Shown piece by piece: positions 30,022-38,775 of a DNA stretch of 38,842 bases (positions are counted from its first letter, which is position 1; every line of letters starts with the position of its first letter). Position numbers and translations under genes: made by a program. Source of the DNA: Bacillota bacterium (GTDB taxonomy: Bacteria; Bacillota; Negativicutes; Sporomusales; UBA7701); the NCBI GenBank assembly GCA_023415775.1, contig JAEZJM010000009.1, positions 1-38,842 of the forward strand, written 5' to 3'. The notes below the pieces were generated by a model. That model was given only the letters and a program-made list of their open reading frames with translations, did no database searches and was not told the origin of the DNA.

Positions 30022-30924
30022 ATGTTCACCTTCATCCTCTCCGGCGACGAACGGCCCACGCTTCTGAGCCATCTCCTTCGTAGGCTGAATTTCTCCCTCA
30101 CCCTACGGCGCAAGCTGAAACGCTGCCCGGACGCCGTCCGCCTTAACGGCAGCTCCGTTCCCTGGCAGACGGTCGTAGCACCGGGAGATGTCCTCACAAT
30201 AACCTGGCCTGCCGAGAACCATATCGAACCCATTCCTCTGGCCCTAACCGTCTGCTACGAAGACGAGCACCTGCTGGTGGCGGACAAGCCCGCCGGCCTG
30301 CTTGTTCACCCGGCCAGCGGCCCGCCTGAACCCACTCTGGCCAACGCCGTCGTCTATCACCTGCGCGCCCGCGGCGAGACCGGCGCCTTTCATCCGGCGC
30401 ACCGCCTGGACCGCAACACATCCGGACTGATCCTTATCGCCAAGAACCCTTATATTCAGCACCTCCTCTTCGCCGACGGCGGCAAGCCAATCGAACGCAC
30501 CTACCTCGCCCTTGTCTCCGGCCACCTCCGCCCTGCGGCCGCCGTAATCGACGCCCCTGTCGGCCGCCTTGCCGGCAGCATCATCCAGCGCACCGTCTGC
30601 CTCGATGGAAAAGCAGCCTCCACCGCCTACGAAACCGTTGCTGCGGCCGGGCCGCACAGCCTAGTCCGCCTTCGCCTGCTTACAGGCCGGACGCACCAAA
30701 TCCGTGTCCACCTTGCCCACATCGGGCACCCGATTCTCGGCGACGATCTCTACGGGGGTTCCACCGCCCTTATAGGCCGGCCGGCTCTCCACGCCGCCGC
30801 ATTAGTCTTCCCTCACCCGGTCGGCGGTCAACGGGTATCGCTCTCCAGCCCCCTGCCTCCGGATATGAACCGCCTGTTGGCTGAGTTGCAGTCAAGACCG
30901 GGCTCTGACGATACCGTTGATTAG
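30022..30924 (+). CDS. RluA-family pseudouridine synthase
   Basis: A 300-residue RNA-modifying enzyme that isomerises uridine to pseudouridine in rRNA or tRNA. The catalytic motif HRLDRNTSGLILIAKN contains the essential Asp (~131). The family tail RLLTGRTHQIRVHLAHIGHPILGDDLYGG is present. An N-terminal stretch (LLRRLNFSLTLRRKLKR...V.LNG) looks like a divergent S4-like RNA-binding domain. The ATG at 30022 follows AAAGGACTG. RluA-type specificity (23S sites or tRNA 32) cannot be assigned from sequence alone. Confidence 0.9.
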   Translation: MFTFILSGDERPTLLSHLLRRLNFSLTLRRKLKRCPDAVRLNGSSVPWQTVVAPGDVLTITWPAENHIEPIPLALTVCYEDEHLLVADKPAGLLVHPASGPPEPTLANAVVYHLRARGETGAFHPAHRLDRNTSGLILIAKNPYIQHLLFADGGKPIERTYLALVSGHLRPAAAVIDAPVGRLAGSIIQRTVCLDGKAASTAYETVAAAGPHSLVRLRLLTGRTHQIRVHLAHIGHPILGDDLYGGSTALIGRPALHAAALVFPHPVGGQRVSLSSPLPPDMNRLLAELQSRPGSDDTVD

Positions 30925-30976
30925 TGATGCTATTGCTTGAATCTTGTAGCACTATTTTTCTCTGATTTGGAAAATG

Positions 30977-30985
30977 TGGTATAAT
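30977..30985 (+). promoter_or_regulatory. Extended -10 promoter of the aldolase gene
   Basis: TGG-TATAAT, a perfect -10 hexamer with TGn extension, lies about 32 nt before the aldolase start. The -35 is weak, as often with extended -10 promoters. Confidence 0.6.
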
Positions 30986-31016
30986 TAACGCGGACAATAA
31001 GCTAGGAGGGATCTCT

Positions 31017-31943
31017 ATGCCGTTGGTATCGTCAGCGGAAATGTTCAAGAAAGCCTATGGCAAATACGCCGTGGGCGCGTTTAACGTCAATAACATGGAA
31101 ATTATCCAGGGTATCGTCGACGCCGCCAAAGAAGAACAGGCTCCGCTGATCCTGCAGGTATCTGCGGGCGCCCGCAAATACGCCAAACATATCTACCTCA
31201 TGAAGCTCGTCGAAGCGGCTGTCGAAGACACTGGGTTGCCGATCTGCCTGCATCTCGACCACGGCGAAGATTTTGAGATTTGCAAAGCTTGCGTCGACGG
31301 CGGGTTCACGTCCGTGATGATCGACGGCTCCAAGCATCCTTATGAAGAAAATATCGCCTTGACCAAGAGGGTGGTCGAATATGCCCACGCCCGCGGCGTC
31401 ACCGTCGAAGGGGAACTGGGCCGCCTCGCCGGGGTAGAGGATGCCGTCAACGTCAGCGCCAAGGATGCCACCTACACCGACCCCGACCAAGCCGCCGACT
31501 TCGTCCACCGCACCGGGGTCGACTCGCTGGCCATCGCAATAGGCACCAGCCACGGCGCCTATAAATTCAAAGGTGACCCACAGCTTGATTTCGACCGTCT
31601 CGCCAGAATCGCCGCGCTCCTCCCCGGCTTCCCCATCGTCCTCCATGGCGCCTCCACCGTCCTGCCCGAATTCGTCGCCAAGTGCAACACTTACGGCGGC
31701 CAGATCAAAGACGCGCAAGGCGTGCCCGAGGAGATGCTTAAAAAGGCGGGCACTATGGGCGTCTGCAAGATCAATATCGACACCGACCTCCGCTTGGCAA
31801 TGACCGCCAGCATCCGCGAAGCTCTCGCCGAAAATCCCGACAAATTCGACCCCCGCGACTACCTGCGCCCTGCCCGCGAAGCAATCAAGAATATGGTCAA
31901 ACATAAAATCAAGAACGTCCTCAATGCCAGCAACCGTCTATAG
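31017..31943 (+). CDS. fba: Class II fructose-1,6-bisphosphate aldolase
   Basis: A 308-residue zinc-dependent aldolase cleaving fructose-1,6-bisphosphate to dihydroxyacetone phosphate and glyceraldehyde-3-phosphate in glycolysis/gluconeogenesis. The zinc and catalytic region LHLDHGED, the EGELGRLAG segment, the metal-binding AIGTSHGAYKF and LHGAST, and the phosphate-binding KINIDTDLRLA are all present. ATG at 31017 follows AGGAGGG. Length and motifs fit the ~307-residue class IIB (GatY/KbaY/Fba) group; tagatose-bisphosphate aldolase is a less likely alternative. It has its own promoter and terminator. Confidence 0.94.
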   Translation: MPLVSSAEMFKKAYGKYAVGAFNVNNMEIIQGIVDAAKEEQAPLILQVSAGARKYAKHIYLMKLVEAAVEDTGLPICLHLDHGEDFEICKACVDGGFTSVMIDGSKHPYEENIALTKRVVEYAHARGVTVEGELGRLAGVEDAVNVSAKDATYTDPDQAADFVHRTGVDSLAIAIGTSHGAYKFKGDPQLDFDRLARIAALLPGFPIVLHGASTVLPEFVAKCNTYGGQIKDAQGVPEEMLKKAGTMGVCKINIDTDLRLAMTASIREALAENPDKFDPRDYLRPAREAIKNMVKHKIKNVLNASNRL

Positions 31944-31976
31944 AAAAAACCGGAACCTTGCGGTTCCGGTTTTTTT
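31944..31976. terminator. Terminator of the aldolase gene
   Basis: A stem ACCGGAACC/GGTTCCGGT with a TTGC loop is flanked by A5 and T7 runs. Confidence 0.93.
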
Positions 31977-32074
31977 GCGTTTAGTGAAGCACCCCGCCAA
32001 AAATTGCGTATAGACCGTCTTTGTTGGGAGATGTTATGAACAAAAAAGCTTGTGGAAAGGGGATATAGAAAATA

Positions 32075-32197
32075 ATGGACCTCACCGCGCCGCTGGCCAA
32101 ACTGTCGTCGGATCAAATCGCCGCCATCAAGGACTACGAAGGCGAGCTGGCGAAAAAATTCGGCAATCCGGTTATCCTGCTCGCTTTCGACAAGTGA
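32075..32197 (+). CDS. 40-residue small protein of unknown function
   Basis: A short ORF, MDLTAPLAKLSSDQ...LLAFDK, with GGAAAGGGG upstream (about 12 nt from the ATG). The sequence is well formed: an amphipathic helix (SSDQIAAIKDYEGELAKKF) followed by a short hydrophobic strand (NPVILLAF). Codon use matches its neighbours (GCC, CTG, AAG). A 20-bp hairpin begins two bases after the stop codon. I have an impression of similar ~40-residue proteins in Firmicutes, with no function assigned. Confidence 0.6.
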   Translation: MDLTAPLAKLSSDQIAAIKDYEGELAKKFGNPVILLAFDK

Positions 32198-32198
32198 C

Positions 32199-32244
32199 GA
32201 CGATAAAGGGCGAAGACGTTTAAGCGTCTTCGCCCTTTATCGTC
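32199..32244. terminator. Perfect 20-bp hairpin between convergent genes
   Basis: 32199-32218 pairs perfectly with 32225-32244 around a 6-nt loop, sitting between the small-protein stop and the cydC stop. There is no long U-tract on either side, so termination may rely on stem strength, or the hairpin may protect 3' ends. Confidence 0.6.
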
Positions 32245-33969
32245 TTAGAATACGTCTTGTTCCACTTGCCACATTTCATAAAACAGGCCTCTTCTGGCCA
32301 TCAGTTCGTCGAAATGCCCCTGTTCGGCCACCCGACCCCGGTCGAGAACGACGATTGCATCCATGGCGACAAGTCCTGACATCCGATGAGTTATCAGGAT
32401 GGTCGTGCGTCCGGTCATGCTGGCCAGCAGCGTGGCCATTAGCGCTTGTTCGTTTACCGGATCGAGGCCCGCGGTCGGTTCGTCGAGGATAACGATCGCC
32501 GGCTTTTTGAGCAACACACGGGCCATCGCCACCCGCTGACGCTCACCTCCCGACAGGCAGTGGCCGTTCTCCCCTACAAGCGTTGCCAGTCCTTGCTGCC
32601 ACTGGTCAATAATCGCCCCCAGGCCGGCATCTCTGGCGGCGGCGGCAACCTCCTTTTCGCCGGCTGCCGGATCGGCTAGGCGGATATTGTCGGCGACGCT
32701 GGCGTTGAAAAGATGGTTATGCTGCTCAATGACCCCAGTCGCCGCCCGCACGGCCGCCACACCATATTCTCGTATTTCCCGCCCTCCCAAGAGAATGCTT
32801 CCGCTCTGAGGCTCGTAAAAGCGCAGCAACAGCTTGGCCAATGTACTCTTGCCCGCTCCGCTGGCTCCTACAACCGCCACGCGGCTGCCTGCCGGCAACG
32901 AAAGAGAAAGCCCGTCAAGCACCCACGGGCCGTCGGGTCGATAACGGAAACAGACATCGCGCAGTTCCAGATCATACGCCGTAAGTGCCTCTTCGCTGGC
33001 CGGCTTCTCAACAACCGGTCCGGACGCAAGTACGGAAAAAATGCGCTCGGCCGCCGTCCGGCTTTCGCCCCAGTAACGAAAAGACGCAGTCAGCGGCAGC
33101 ACCGCCTCGGCCGCCCCTTGGACAAGCAAGGTGAGCGCTCCAAGATAGACGCCGGCGATCTGCCCGCCCCGCACCATCTCGGCCACAGCTAAAAAGACGG
33201 CGAAGACCGTAATATTAATCACCAGACCACTGGCGGCGTCGGCCATCCCTGTCAGGTCAGCCGTCCGTCTCTGGGCACGCGCCAGACTATCGCCGGCTTG
33301 GGTCGCCCGTTCGAGCCGGCGCTCCGTATCGCCTGCGGCCGCCAGCTCCCGCCAGCCACGCAGGCTGTCAATTACCGCCGTACTTAGCTCGGCTCCGGCG
33401 GTCGCCACTTCTCTACCCAGTCCGGTCCCCAAGCGGCAAAATACCAGTGGCAAGGCCACCCCGGCCGCCAGAAACCCGACGATTACCGGATAAATCAGTT
33501 GCCCGGCGAATACGCCGAGAAAACATGCCAGGCCGGTCGCCGCCAAAACGGCGATAAGCGGCGGTAGTACTACCCGCAGGTAAAAGAACTGCAGTCTGTC
33601 GATATCGGCGACAAGGCGCGCGAACAAATCGGCATCGCCGATCTCGTCGAAGCGGGCAGCAGGCATCTGTTCAAGGGCGGCATACAGGCGTACCCTCAGC
33701 CCGCTCAAAAGCCGCAGCGTGGCGTCATGCGCCAGATAGCGCTCCAGGTAGCGGGCTCCGGCCCGCAGCAGTGTGAACAGCCGTATGCCGACAATCGAAA
33801 CCGATAAGGCGGCGAGCGGCGGCGACAAGGCCGCCATGGCGATAAGATACGCGGCAGTCGCCAGCATTCCTGCCCCCGCCGCCACCGCCAGGAAACCAAC
33901 TCCCGCCGCAGCGGCCAGCAGTCGCCAGGTAGGGCCGGCCAGTCCCAGAAGACGCCCCAGGCCCTTCAT
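32245..33969 (-). CDS. cydC: Thiol/heme ABC exporter ATP-binding/permease subunit CydC
   Basis: A 574-residue half-transporter with an N-terminal six-span membrane domain (~1-310) and a C-terminal nucleotide-binding domain. Walker A is GASGAGKST, the signature LSGGERQRVAMARVL and Walker B AIVILDEPTAGLD, with H-loop LITHRMSG. With CydD it exports glutathione/cysteine or handles heme and is needed to assemble cytochrome bd. ATG at 33969 overlaps the cydD stop (ATGA). It is the last gene of the rrf2-cydABDC unit. Confidence 0.9.
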   Translation of the reverse strand: MKGLGRLLGLAGPTWRLLAAAAGVGFLAVAAGAGMLATAAYLIAMAALSPPLAALSVSIVGIRLFTLLRAGARYLERYLAHDATLRLLSGLRVRLYAALEQMPAARFDEIGDADLFARLVADIDRLQFFYLRVVLPPLIAVLAATGLACFLGVFAGQLIYPVIVGFLAAGVALPLVFCRLGTGLGREVATAGAELSTAVIDSLRGWRELAAAGDTERRLERATQAGDSLARAQRRTADLTGMADAASGLVINITVFAVFLAVAEMVRGGQIAGVYLGALTLLVQGAAEAVLPLTASFRYWGESRTAAERIFSVLASGPVVEKPASEEALTAYDLELRDVCFRYRPDGPWVLDGLSLSLPAGSRVAVVGASGAGKSTLAKLLLRFYEPQSGSILLGGREIREYGVAAVRAATGVIEQHNHLFNASVADNIRLADPAAGEKEVAAAARDAGLGAIIDQWQQGLATLVGENGHCLSGGERQRVAMARVLLKKPAIVILDEPTAGLDPVNEQALMATLLASMTGRTTILITHRMSGLVAMDAIVVLDRGRVAEQGHFDELMARRGLFYEMWQVEQDVF

Positions 33970-35690
33970 GCCGTTCCCCGGTAGGCGCCCACCAACCGGG
34001 AATACACCCCCTGCCTGGCCATCAGTTCCTCATGGCGGCCCTGCTCGTTAACCATGCCATCGGTAAGTACGATGATCGTATCGGCAGTATATACCGTTGT
34101 CAGGCGATGGGCGACGACGAGCGCCGTGCGTCCGGCCAGCAGCCTGTCCAGCCCTGCCCGCACCGCTTTCTCCGTCCGGGGATCGAGCCCGCTCGTAGCC
34201 TCATCGAGAATAATCACCGCCGCCTGGCGGTAGAAAGCGCGGGCGATGGCGATACGCTGCGCTTCGCCGCCGCTCAGGGCCAAACCTCCCTCGCCAATAA
34301 GCGTGTCATATCCTTGAGGCAGACGGCTGATGAATTCATGCGCCTCGGCTGCCTCTGCCGCCGCCGCCACCTCGGTCAGCAAACCCTCGCTGCCCTGCCG
34401 AATATTGTCGGCCACCGTGCCGGCGAAAATATACGGAGACTGGGGGATATAGGCGACACGGCACAGCCAGTCTTCCCGGCGGATGCGCCCAAGATCCTGC
34501 CCGTTAACGCGGATACTTCCCCGCGAAGGCGCGGCAAATCCCAGCAGCAGGTTAACTACCGTGGTTTTGCCGGCGCCGCTCGGCCCAACCAGCGCCACCC
34601 GCTTGCCGGCGGGAATGGCGAAAGACACATTTTGCAGCGCTGGTTGATCGCGCCCGGGATAGCTGAAGTCAACGGCAGTCAATTCCACCGTTATAGCTTC
34701 GCCTGCTGTCCAGGGGAGCACGCCGAAAACGTTTGCCGGCAGCGGCTGCGCCAGTAGGCCGAAAACGCGCTCGGCAGCGGCGATGGCGGCTGCTCCGGCG
34801 TGGAAATGGCTGCCAAGCAGCCGGAAAGGCAGATAAAACTCCGGCGCCAGCAGCAAGATAAAGAAGGCTCCCTCAAAGCCGATGCCGCCGTACAAAAGCT
34901 TTAAGCCTATAGTCACCGCCACCAGCGCGACACTGATTGTTGACAAAAGTTCAAGGGAAAGCGCTGACAGGAATGCGACCCTCAGCACTCCCATAGTCTG
35001 CCGCCTGAATTCCTCGCTGTAAGCGAAAATAATTTTCGTCTGCTCGCGGCTGCGACCGAAAAGCTTCAGAGTCGTAAGCCCTTTCACCACATCGAGAAAA
35101 TGGCCGCTCAGCCTGCCGAGCACCTGCCAGCGCTTTTTGTGCAGTTCACCCGCCCAGCGGCCGATCAGCACCATCATCACCGGGATAAGCGGCGCCGTCG
35201 CCAGCATGATGAGGGCGGCCGTGCCGTCGATAGGGGCCACGACCGCCAGCACGAGCAGCGGTACGGCCACAGCCACCACCAACTGCGGCAGATAGCGAGC
35301 GAAAAAAGCGTCGAGACTTTCCAAGCCTTCACCCAAAAGGTTGGCCAGTTCTCCAGTCCTCTCCGCCCCACCATGCACAGGTCCCAGAGCGGCCAGATGG
35401 GCCAGCAATCGCCTCCTGAGTCCGGTTATCACCGTTTGCGCCAAGCGGCTGCCGACAGCCTCGATTAACCATACGACGGCCGCCCTTGTCACCATTAGCG
35501 CCACCAAGGAATAAATCCAAGGCGCCAATTCGTTGACGCCCACTCCTTTTCGGAACACGCCGTCTACAAGGTGCGCGAAAACATATGCCTGGGCAACCGC
35601 CGCGCCGCCCGCGGCCACGCCGGCGCCTGTCAGCAGCGCTAGCAGACACCCCTGCTTTTTCCCCTCTTGCCACAAGTCGCGGTGAAACAT
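33966..35690 (-). CDS. cydD: Thiol/heme ABC exporter ATP-binding/permease subunit CydD
   Basis: A 574-residue half-transporter partner of CydC. The membrane domain is followed by Walker A GPSGAGKTT, the signature LSGGEAQRIAIARAF, Walker B AVIILDEATSGLD and the switch VVAHRL. The ATG at 35690 (MFHRDLW) is preferred; a GTG at 35738 would lie inside a terminator hairpin and lacks a ribosome site. The ribosome site itself is only a run of G (CTGGGGGGCG). It follows cydB after 60 nt containing an intrinsic terminator. Confidence 0.9.
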   Translation of the reverse strand: MFHRDLWQEGKKQGCLLALLTGAGVAAGGAAVAQAYVFAHLVDGVFRKGVGVNELAPWIYSLVALMVTRAAVVWLIEAVGSRLAQTVITGLRRRLLAHLAALGPVHGGAERTGELANLLGEGLESLDAFFARYLPQLVVAVAVPLLVLAVVAPIDGTAALIMLATAPLIPVMMVLIGRWAGELHKKRWQVLGRLSGHFLDVVKGLTTLKLFGRSREQTKIIFAYSEEFRRQTMGVLRVAFLSALSLELLSTISVALVAVTIGLKLLYGGIGFEGAFFILLLAPEFYLPFRLLGSHFHAGAAAIAAAERVFGLLAQPLPANVFGVLPWTAGEAITVELTAVDFSYPGRDQPALQNVSFAIPAGKRVALVGPSGAGKTTVVNLLLGFAAPSRGSIRVNGQDLGRIRREDWLCRVAYIPQSPYIFAGTVADNIRQGSEGLLTEVAAAAEAAEAHEFISRLPQGYDTLIGEGGLALSGGEAQRIAIARAFYRQAAVIILDEATSGLDPRTEKAVRAGLDRLLAGRTALVVAHRLTTVYTADTIIVLTDGMVNEQGRHEELMARQGVYSRLVGAYRGTA

Positions 35691-35707
35691 CGTCGCCCCC
35701 CAGACGG

Positions 35708-35740
35708 AAAAACCGTGACCTAACTTGAGGATGGTCACGG
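35708..35740 (-). terminator. Intrinsic terminator between cydB and cydD
   Basis: On the minus strand CCGTGACC pairs with GGTCACGG around a 12-nt loop and is followed by TTTTT. It lies inside the operon and should reduce cydDC expression relative to cydAB. Confidence 0.75.
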
Positions 35741-35750
35741 TCGTTTTTGT

Positions 35751-36755
35751 TTAATATTCGAGGTCGCGGAGCGTTACCCTCTTACGGAAAATCCAGTATG
35801 ACCAGGCCTGGTAGACCAGCACAACCGGCACCAGCAGTCCGGCGGCGATGGTCATCACCTTCAACGTGAGCGGGCTGGATGACGCATTGGCTACCGTAAG
35901 GCTCCAATCGGGATTAAGGCTGGATACCATCAGACGCGGAAAGAGGCCCCAGAAGAAGGCTACCGTCGTAAGCACTATGGCCAGCCCGCTGGCTACGAAC
36001 GCCCCCCCTGTGCGGCCGACCCGCATGGCAAGGTAACTGAGAACGAAAGCGCCCACGGCCGCCCAAAGGCTGATGCCCGCGCCGATGCTGGCGAAAAGGT
36101 CGGTATATATGTAGGTCAAGCCTACCAACACCAGACAAGCAGCCGCGGTAAAGCAGCCGATCACGAGCGCCGCCCGGCGGGCCCGCTCCGCCAAAGCATC
36201 CTCCAATTTTAGAGTAAGATAGGACGCCCCGTGGTATACGAACACCAGGAGAAATGCGGCGCCCCCCACCAGCGTATACGGGCTCAGCAGGTCAAAAAAA
36301 GTTCCTACGTAATTCATTTTGGCGTCGATGGGCACTCCTTTTATGAGGTTAGTCACCGCCACACCCCACAGCAGGGCTGGCACCAGGCTGCCGGCGAAAA
36401 TCAGCCAATCCCAGGTGCTGCGCCAGGCAGGGGCGGACTGTTTGCTGCGAAAATCGAGGCCTACCCCTCGGACGATGAGGGCGACGAGCATCAGGAACAG
36501 CGCCAGGTAAAAGCCGCTGAACAGCGTGGCGTACACATGGGGAAAGGCGGCGAACAACGCTCCCCCGGCCGTTATCATCCAAACCTCGTTACCGTCCCAC
36601 ACCGGGCCGATCGATCCGATAATGAGGCGCCGCTCGCTGTCACTGCGTCCCAAGAAGGGCAGCAAAACGCCCACACCATAGTCGAATCCCTCCAGGAAAA
36701 AGAAACCGATAAACAAAACTGCGACCAGCACAAACCAGATAACACTCAGGTCCAC
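35751..36755 (-). CDS. cydB: Cytochrome bd ubiquinol/menaquinol oxidase subunit II
   Basis: A 334-residue membrane subunit of the bd oxidase with about eight or nine spans. The N-terminus (IWFVLVAVLFIGFFFLEGFDYGVG), the conserved GPVWDGNEVWMITAGGALFAAFP block and the FDLLSPYTLVGG region are typical. It supports heme placement by CydA. The GTG start at 36755 lies 10 bp inside the end of cydA, with AAGGGGGTGGAG as ribosome site. In anaerobes this oxidase scavenges oxygen with high affinity. Confidence 0.95.
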   Translation of the reverse strand: MDLSVIWFVLVAVLFIGFFFLEGFDYGVGVLLPFLGRSDSERRLIIGSIGPVWDGNEVWMITAGGALFAAFPHVYATLFSGFYLALFLMLVALIVRGVGLDFRSKQSAPAWRSTWDWLIFAGSLVPALLWGVAVTNLIKGVPIDAKMNYVGTFFDLLSPYTLVGGAAFLLVFVYHGASYLTLKLEDALAERARRAALVIGCFTAAACLVLVGLTYIYTDLFASIGAGISLWAAVGAFVLSYLAMRVGRTGGAFVASGLAIVLTTVAFFWGLFPRLMVSSLNPDWSLTVANASSSPLTLKVMTIAAGLLVPVVLVYQAWSYWIFRKRVTLRDLEY

Positions 36756-38131
36756 AGCTCCACCCCCTTGCCTTCAGCCGGCTCAGCCGTTTCAACCGGT
36801 GCCGCCGGCCCCTGTTTGGCGAACTTGCCCATCAGATATACTCCTATCACGGCCAGCACCCCATACACGATCGTGAAACCGATAAGCGTAATCCAAATAC
36901 TTGTCGCCGATACTGTCGGCGACACCGCCTGCTCCACACGCTGCAGGCCGAAAACAATCCATGGCTGCCGCCCGGCCTCGGCCACATACCAACCGGTAGA
37001 GTTGGCGATATACGGCACGGCAAGGGTGGCCACCGCAGCCTTTAGTAACAGCGGCTTATTCTCCAGTGTACCGCGCCGCCAGAAATAGGCGCACAGGATG
37101 GTCACCGCCAGCAGCCAGCCGCCGGCCGCAACCATAACCCGAAAACTCCAAAAAACCGATGGCACATCCGGCACATAGGAGCCGGGACCGAACCGCTTTT
37201 CGCTCTCCTGCTGGAGGTTCTTGATACCCTTCACCTCGCCGGTCGGCGAGTTGTGAACCAGGAGCGACAGGCCGCCGGGGAAACTGACCTCCCCGCGGTT
37301 CTCCTGCTTCTTGCTGTCGATGGCGGCAAAAAGCGTGAACGGTGCTGGGTCGGCCGTCTCCCAGAGGGCCTCGATAGCCGCCAGCTTCATCGGCTGGACC
37401 TCAGCAAGAACCTGGGCCTGGCGGTGACCGGTGGCGGCCACCAGCAGACTCGCGGCCAAAGCACAGATAAGTCCCATTTTGAAGGATGGCCGGAAAAACT
37501 CCACCTGGCTGCGCCGCAGCAAGTGGTAGGCGCTCACGGCCATTACGAAGACGCCACCGGTCACCAGCCCTCCCAGAACGGTATGGGGGAACTGATTCCA
37601 TACGTACGGATTGGTCAGCAGAGCAGCAAAATCACTCATTTCCGCCCGCCCGTTGCGCAACACATATCCAACCGGCGCCTGCATAAAAGAATTCGCGACC
37701 AGTATCCAAAAAGCCGAAAGATTGCTGGACAATGCCACAATCCAGATGGCGGCGGCGTGCAGCCCCTTAGACAGGCGATTCCAGCCGAATATCCATATAC
37801 CAATAAAGGTAGATTCAAGGTAGAAAGCGGTGAGAGCCTCAAGCGCCAGCGGCGCTCCGAAAATATCACCCATGAAACGGGAGTACTCCGACCAGTTCAT
37901 GCCGAACTCGAACTCCTGCACCAGGCCGGTTACCACCCCAAGGGCAAAGTTTATTAGAAATAATTTCCCCCAGAACTGGGCCATTTTCTTGTATAGCTCG
38001 TTGCCGGTGCGAACGTAAACCGTTTCCATCGCCGCCACCAGCAGCGACAAACCTAATGTCAGCGGCACGAACAGAAAATGGTAGGTTGAGGTGATCCCAA
38101 ACTGCCAACGGGCTAACAAAAGTTCATCCAT
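36746..38131 (-). CDS. cydA: Cytochrome bd ubiquinol/menaquinol oxidase subunit I
   Basis: A 461-residue catalytic subunit reducing O2 to water with quinol. His18 (TSTYHFLFVP) is the expected heme b595 ligand. His183 (NQFPHTVLGG) and the Met in FRVMVAAG are the expected heme b558 ligands. Glu98 and Glu106 match the conserved acidic residues of the proton path. At 461 residues against ~520 in E. coli it belongs to the short Q-loop group. The ATG follows AAGGAGGGGAAAG. The gene lies 44 nt after rrf2, without a terminator between them. Confidence 0.96.
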   Translation of the reverse strand: MDELLLARWQFGITSTYHFLFVPLTLGLSLLVAAMETVYVRTGNELYKKMAQFWGKLFLINFALGVVTGLVQEFEFGMNWSEYSRFMGDIFGAPLALEALTAFYLESTFIGIWIFGWNRLSKGLHAAAIWIVALSSNLSAFWILVANSFMQAPVGYVLRNGRAEMSDFAALLTNPYVWNQFPHTVLGGLVTGGVFVMAVSAYHLLRRSQVEFFRPSFKMGLICALAASLLVAATGHRQAQVLAEVQPMKLAAIEALWETADPAPFTLFAAIDSKKQENRGEVSFPGGLSLLVHNSPTGEVKGIKNLQQESEKRFGPGSYVPDVPSVFWSFRVMVAAGGWLLAVTILCAYFWRRGTLENKPLLLKAAVATLAVPYIANSTGWYVAEAGRQPWIVFGLQRVEQAVSPTVSATSIWITLIGFTIVYGVLAVIGVYLMGKFAKQGPAAPVETAEPAEGKGVELWT

Positions 38132-38175
38132 TCTTTCCCCTCCTTGTCAAATGACTTCCGGAAAATACCTAGGAA

Positions 38176-38598
38176 TTAGTTGTGGCGCTTATTCTCAGCC
38201 AGCAATGCCGCCAGATTCGCCTGCCTGAGCCCGTCGACCAGCTGATCCTGCAGACTTGCCAAGGCGGCGTGCACCGGGCACTCTTCCGTACAGTGCTTGT
38301 TGCAGGCCTCTCTCTCCTCCAAACAGCGATGAAAGACAAGCTTTCCTTCCATAGCAATTACAATATCCAGAAGGCTGATATCGGCAGCCGGCCGGGCAAG
38401 AGCAAAGCCGCCCACCGCACCGCGATGGGAACGTAGCAGACCGGCCTTACTGAGAGGACGCGTTATCTTCTGGAGAAAGTGGGGAGGAATAGCCTCGCTT
38501 GCCGCCAATGCCTGGGTACTGACGATCGAGCCGGGCGGCAGCTTCGCCAAATGGAGCAACGCCCGGAATGCATAATCAGTCGCTTGATTGAGCTGCAC
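38176..38598 (-). CDS. Rrf2-family transcriptional regulator
   Basis: A 140-residue winged-helix regulator. The N-terminus MQLNQATDYAFRALLHLA and the wing RGAVGGFALARPA are family hallmarks. Four cysteines (92, 99, 103 and 107) in CLEEREACNKHCTEEC give the C-x6-C-x3-C spread typical of cluster-binding members such as IscR and NsrR, so an Fe-S cluster sensing O2, NO or redox state is likely. The GTG start at 38598 follows AAGGAGGTATTAC. It heads the cydABDC unit, which it probably controls along with itself. Confidence 0.92.
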   Translation of the reverse strand: MQLNQATDYAFRALLHLAKLPPGSIVSTQALAASEAIPPHFLQKITRPLSKAGLLRSHRGAVGGFALARPAADISLLDIVIAMEGKLVFHRCLEEREACNKHCTEECPVHAALASLQDQLVDGLRQANLAALLAENKRHN

Positions 38599-38617
38599 GT
38601 AATACCTCCTTCATAAT

Positions 38618-38672
38618 ATACTATACCAGTATGGTTTTATTTAATTTTACCATTTGAGATTTTAAATATCAA
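38618..38672 (-). promoter_or_regulatory. Promoter and inverted-repeat operator of the rrf2-cyd operon
   Basis: On the minus strand TTGATA (38672-38667) and TAAAAT (38649-38644) are exactly 17 bp apart. A perfect 5-5-5 inverted repeat, ATACT-ATACC-AGTAT (38618-38632), lies at the likely start site and could be the autoregulatory Rrf2 site. Confidence 0.6.
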
Positions 38673-38739
38673 TACTCTTGAAAGCGATTTTTCTGAAAAT
38701 TACGAGCTGACGCCTGCCGCGCCAGCTCCTACAAGCAGA

Positions 38740-38772
38740 CAAAACCCGCTCGTTATAAACGAGCGGGTTTTT
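38740..38772. terminator. rRNA operon terminator
   Basis: AAAACCCGCTCGTT pairs with AACGAGCGGGTTTTT around TATA. A and T runs flank both sides. On the minus strand it directly follows the 5S rRNA. Confidence 0.92.
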
Positions 38773-38775
38773 CCA

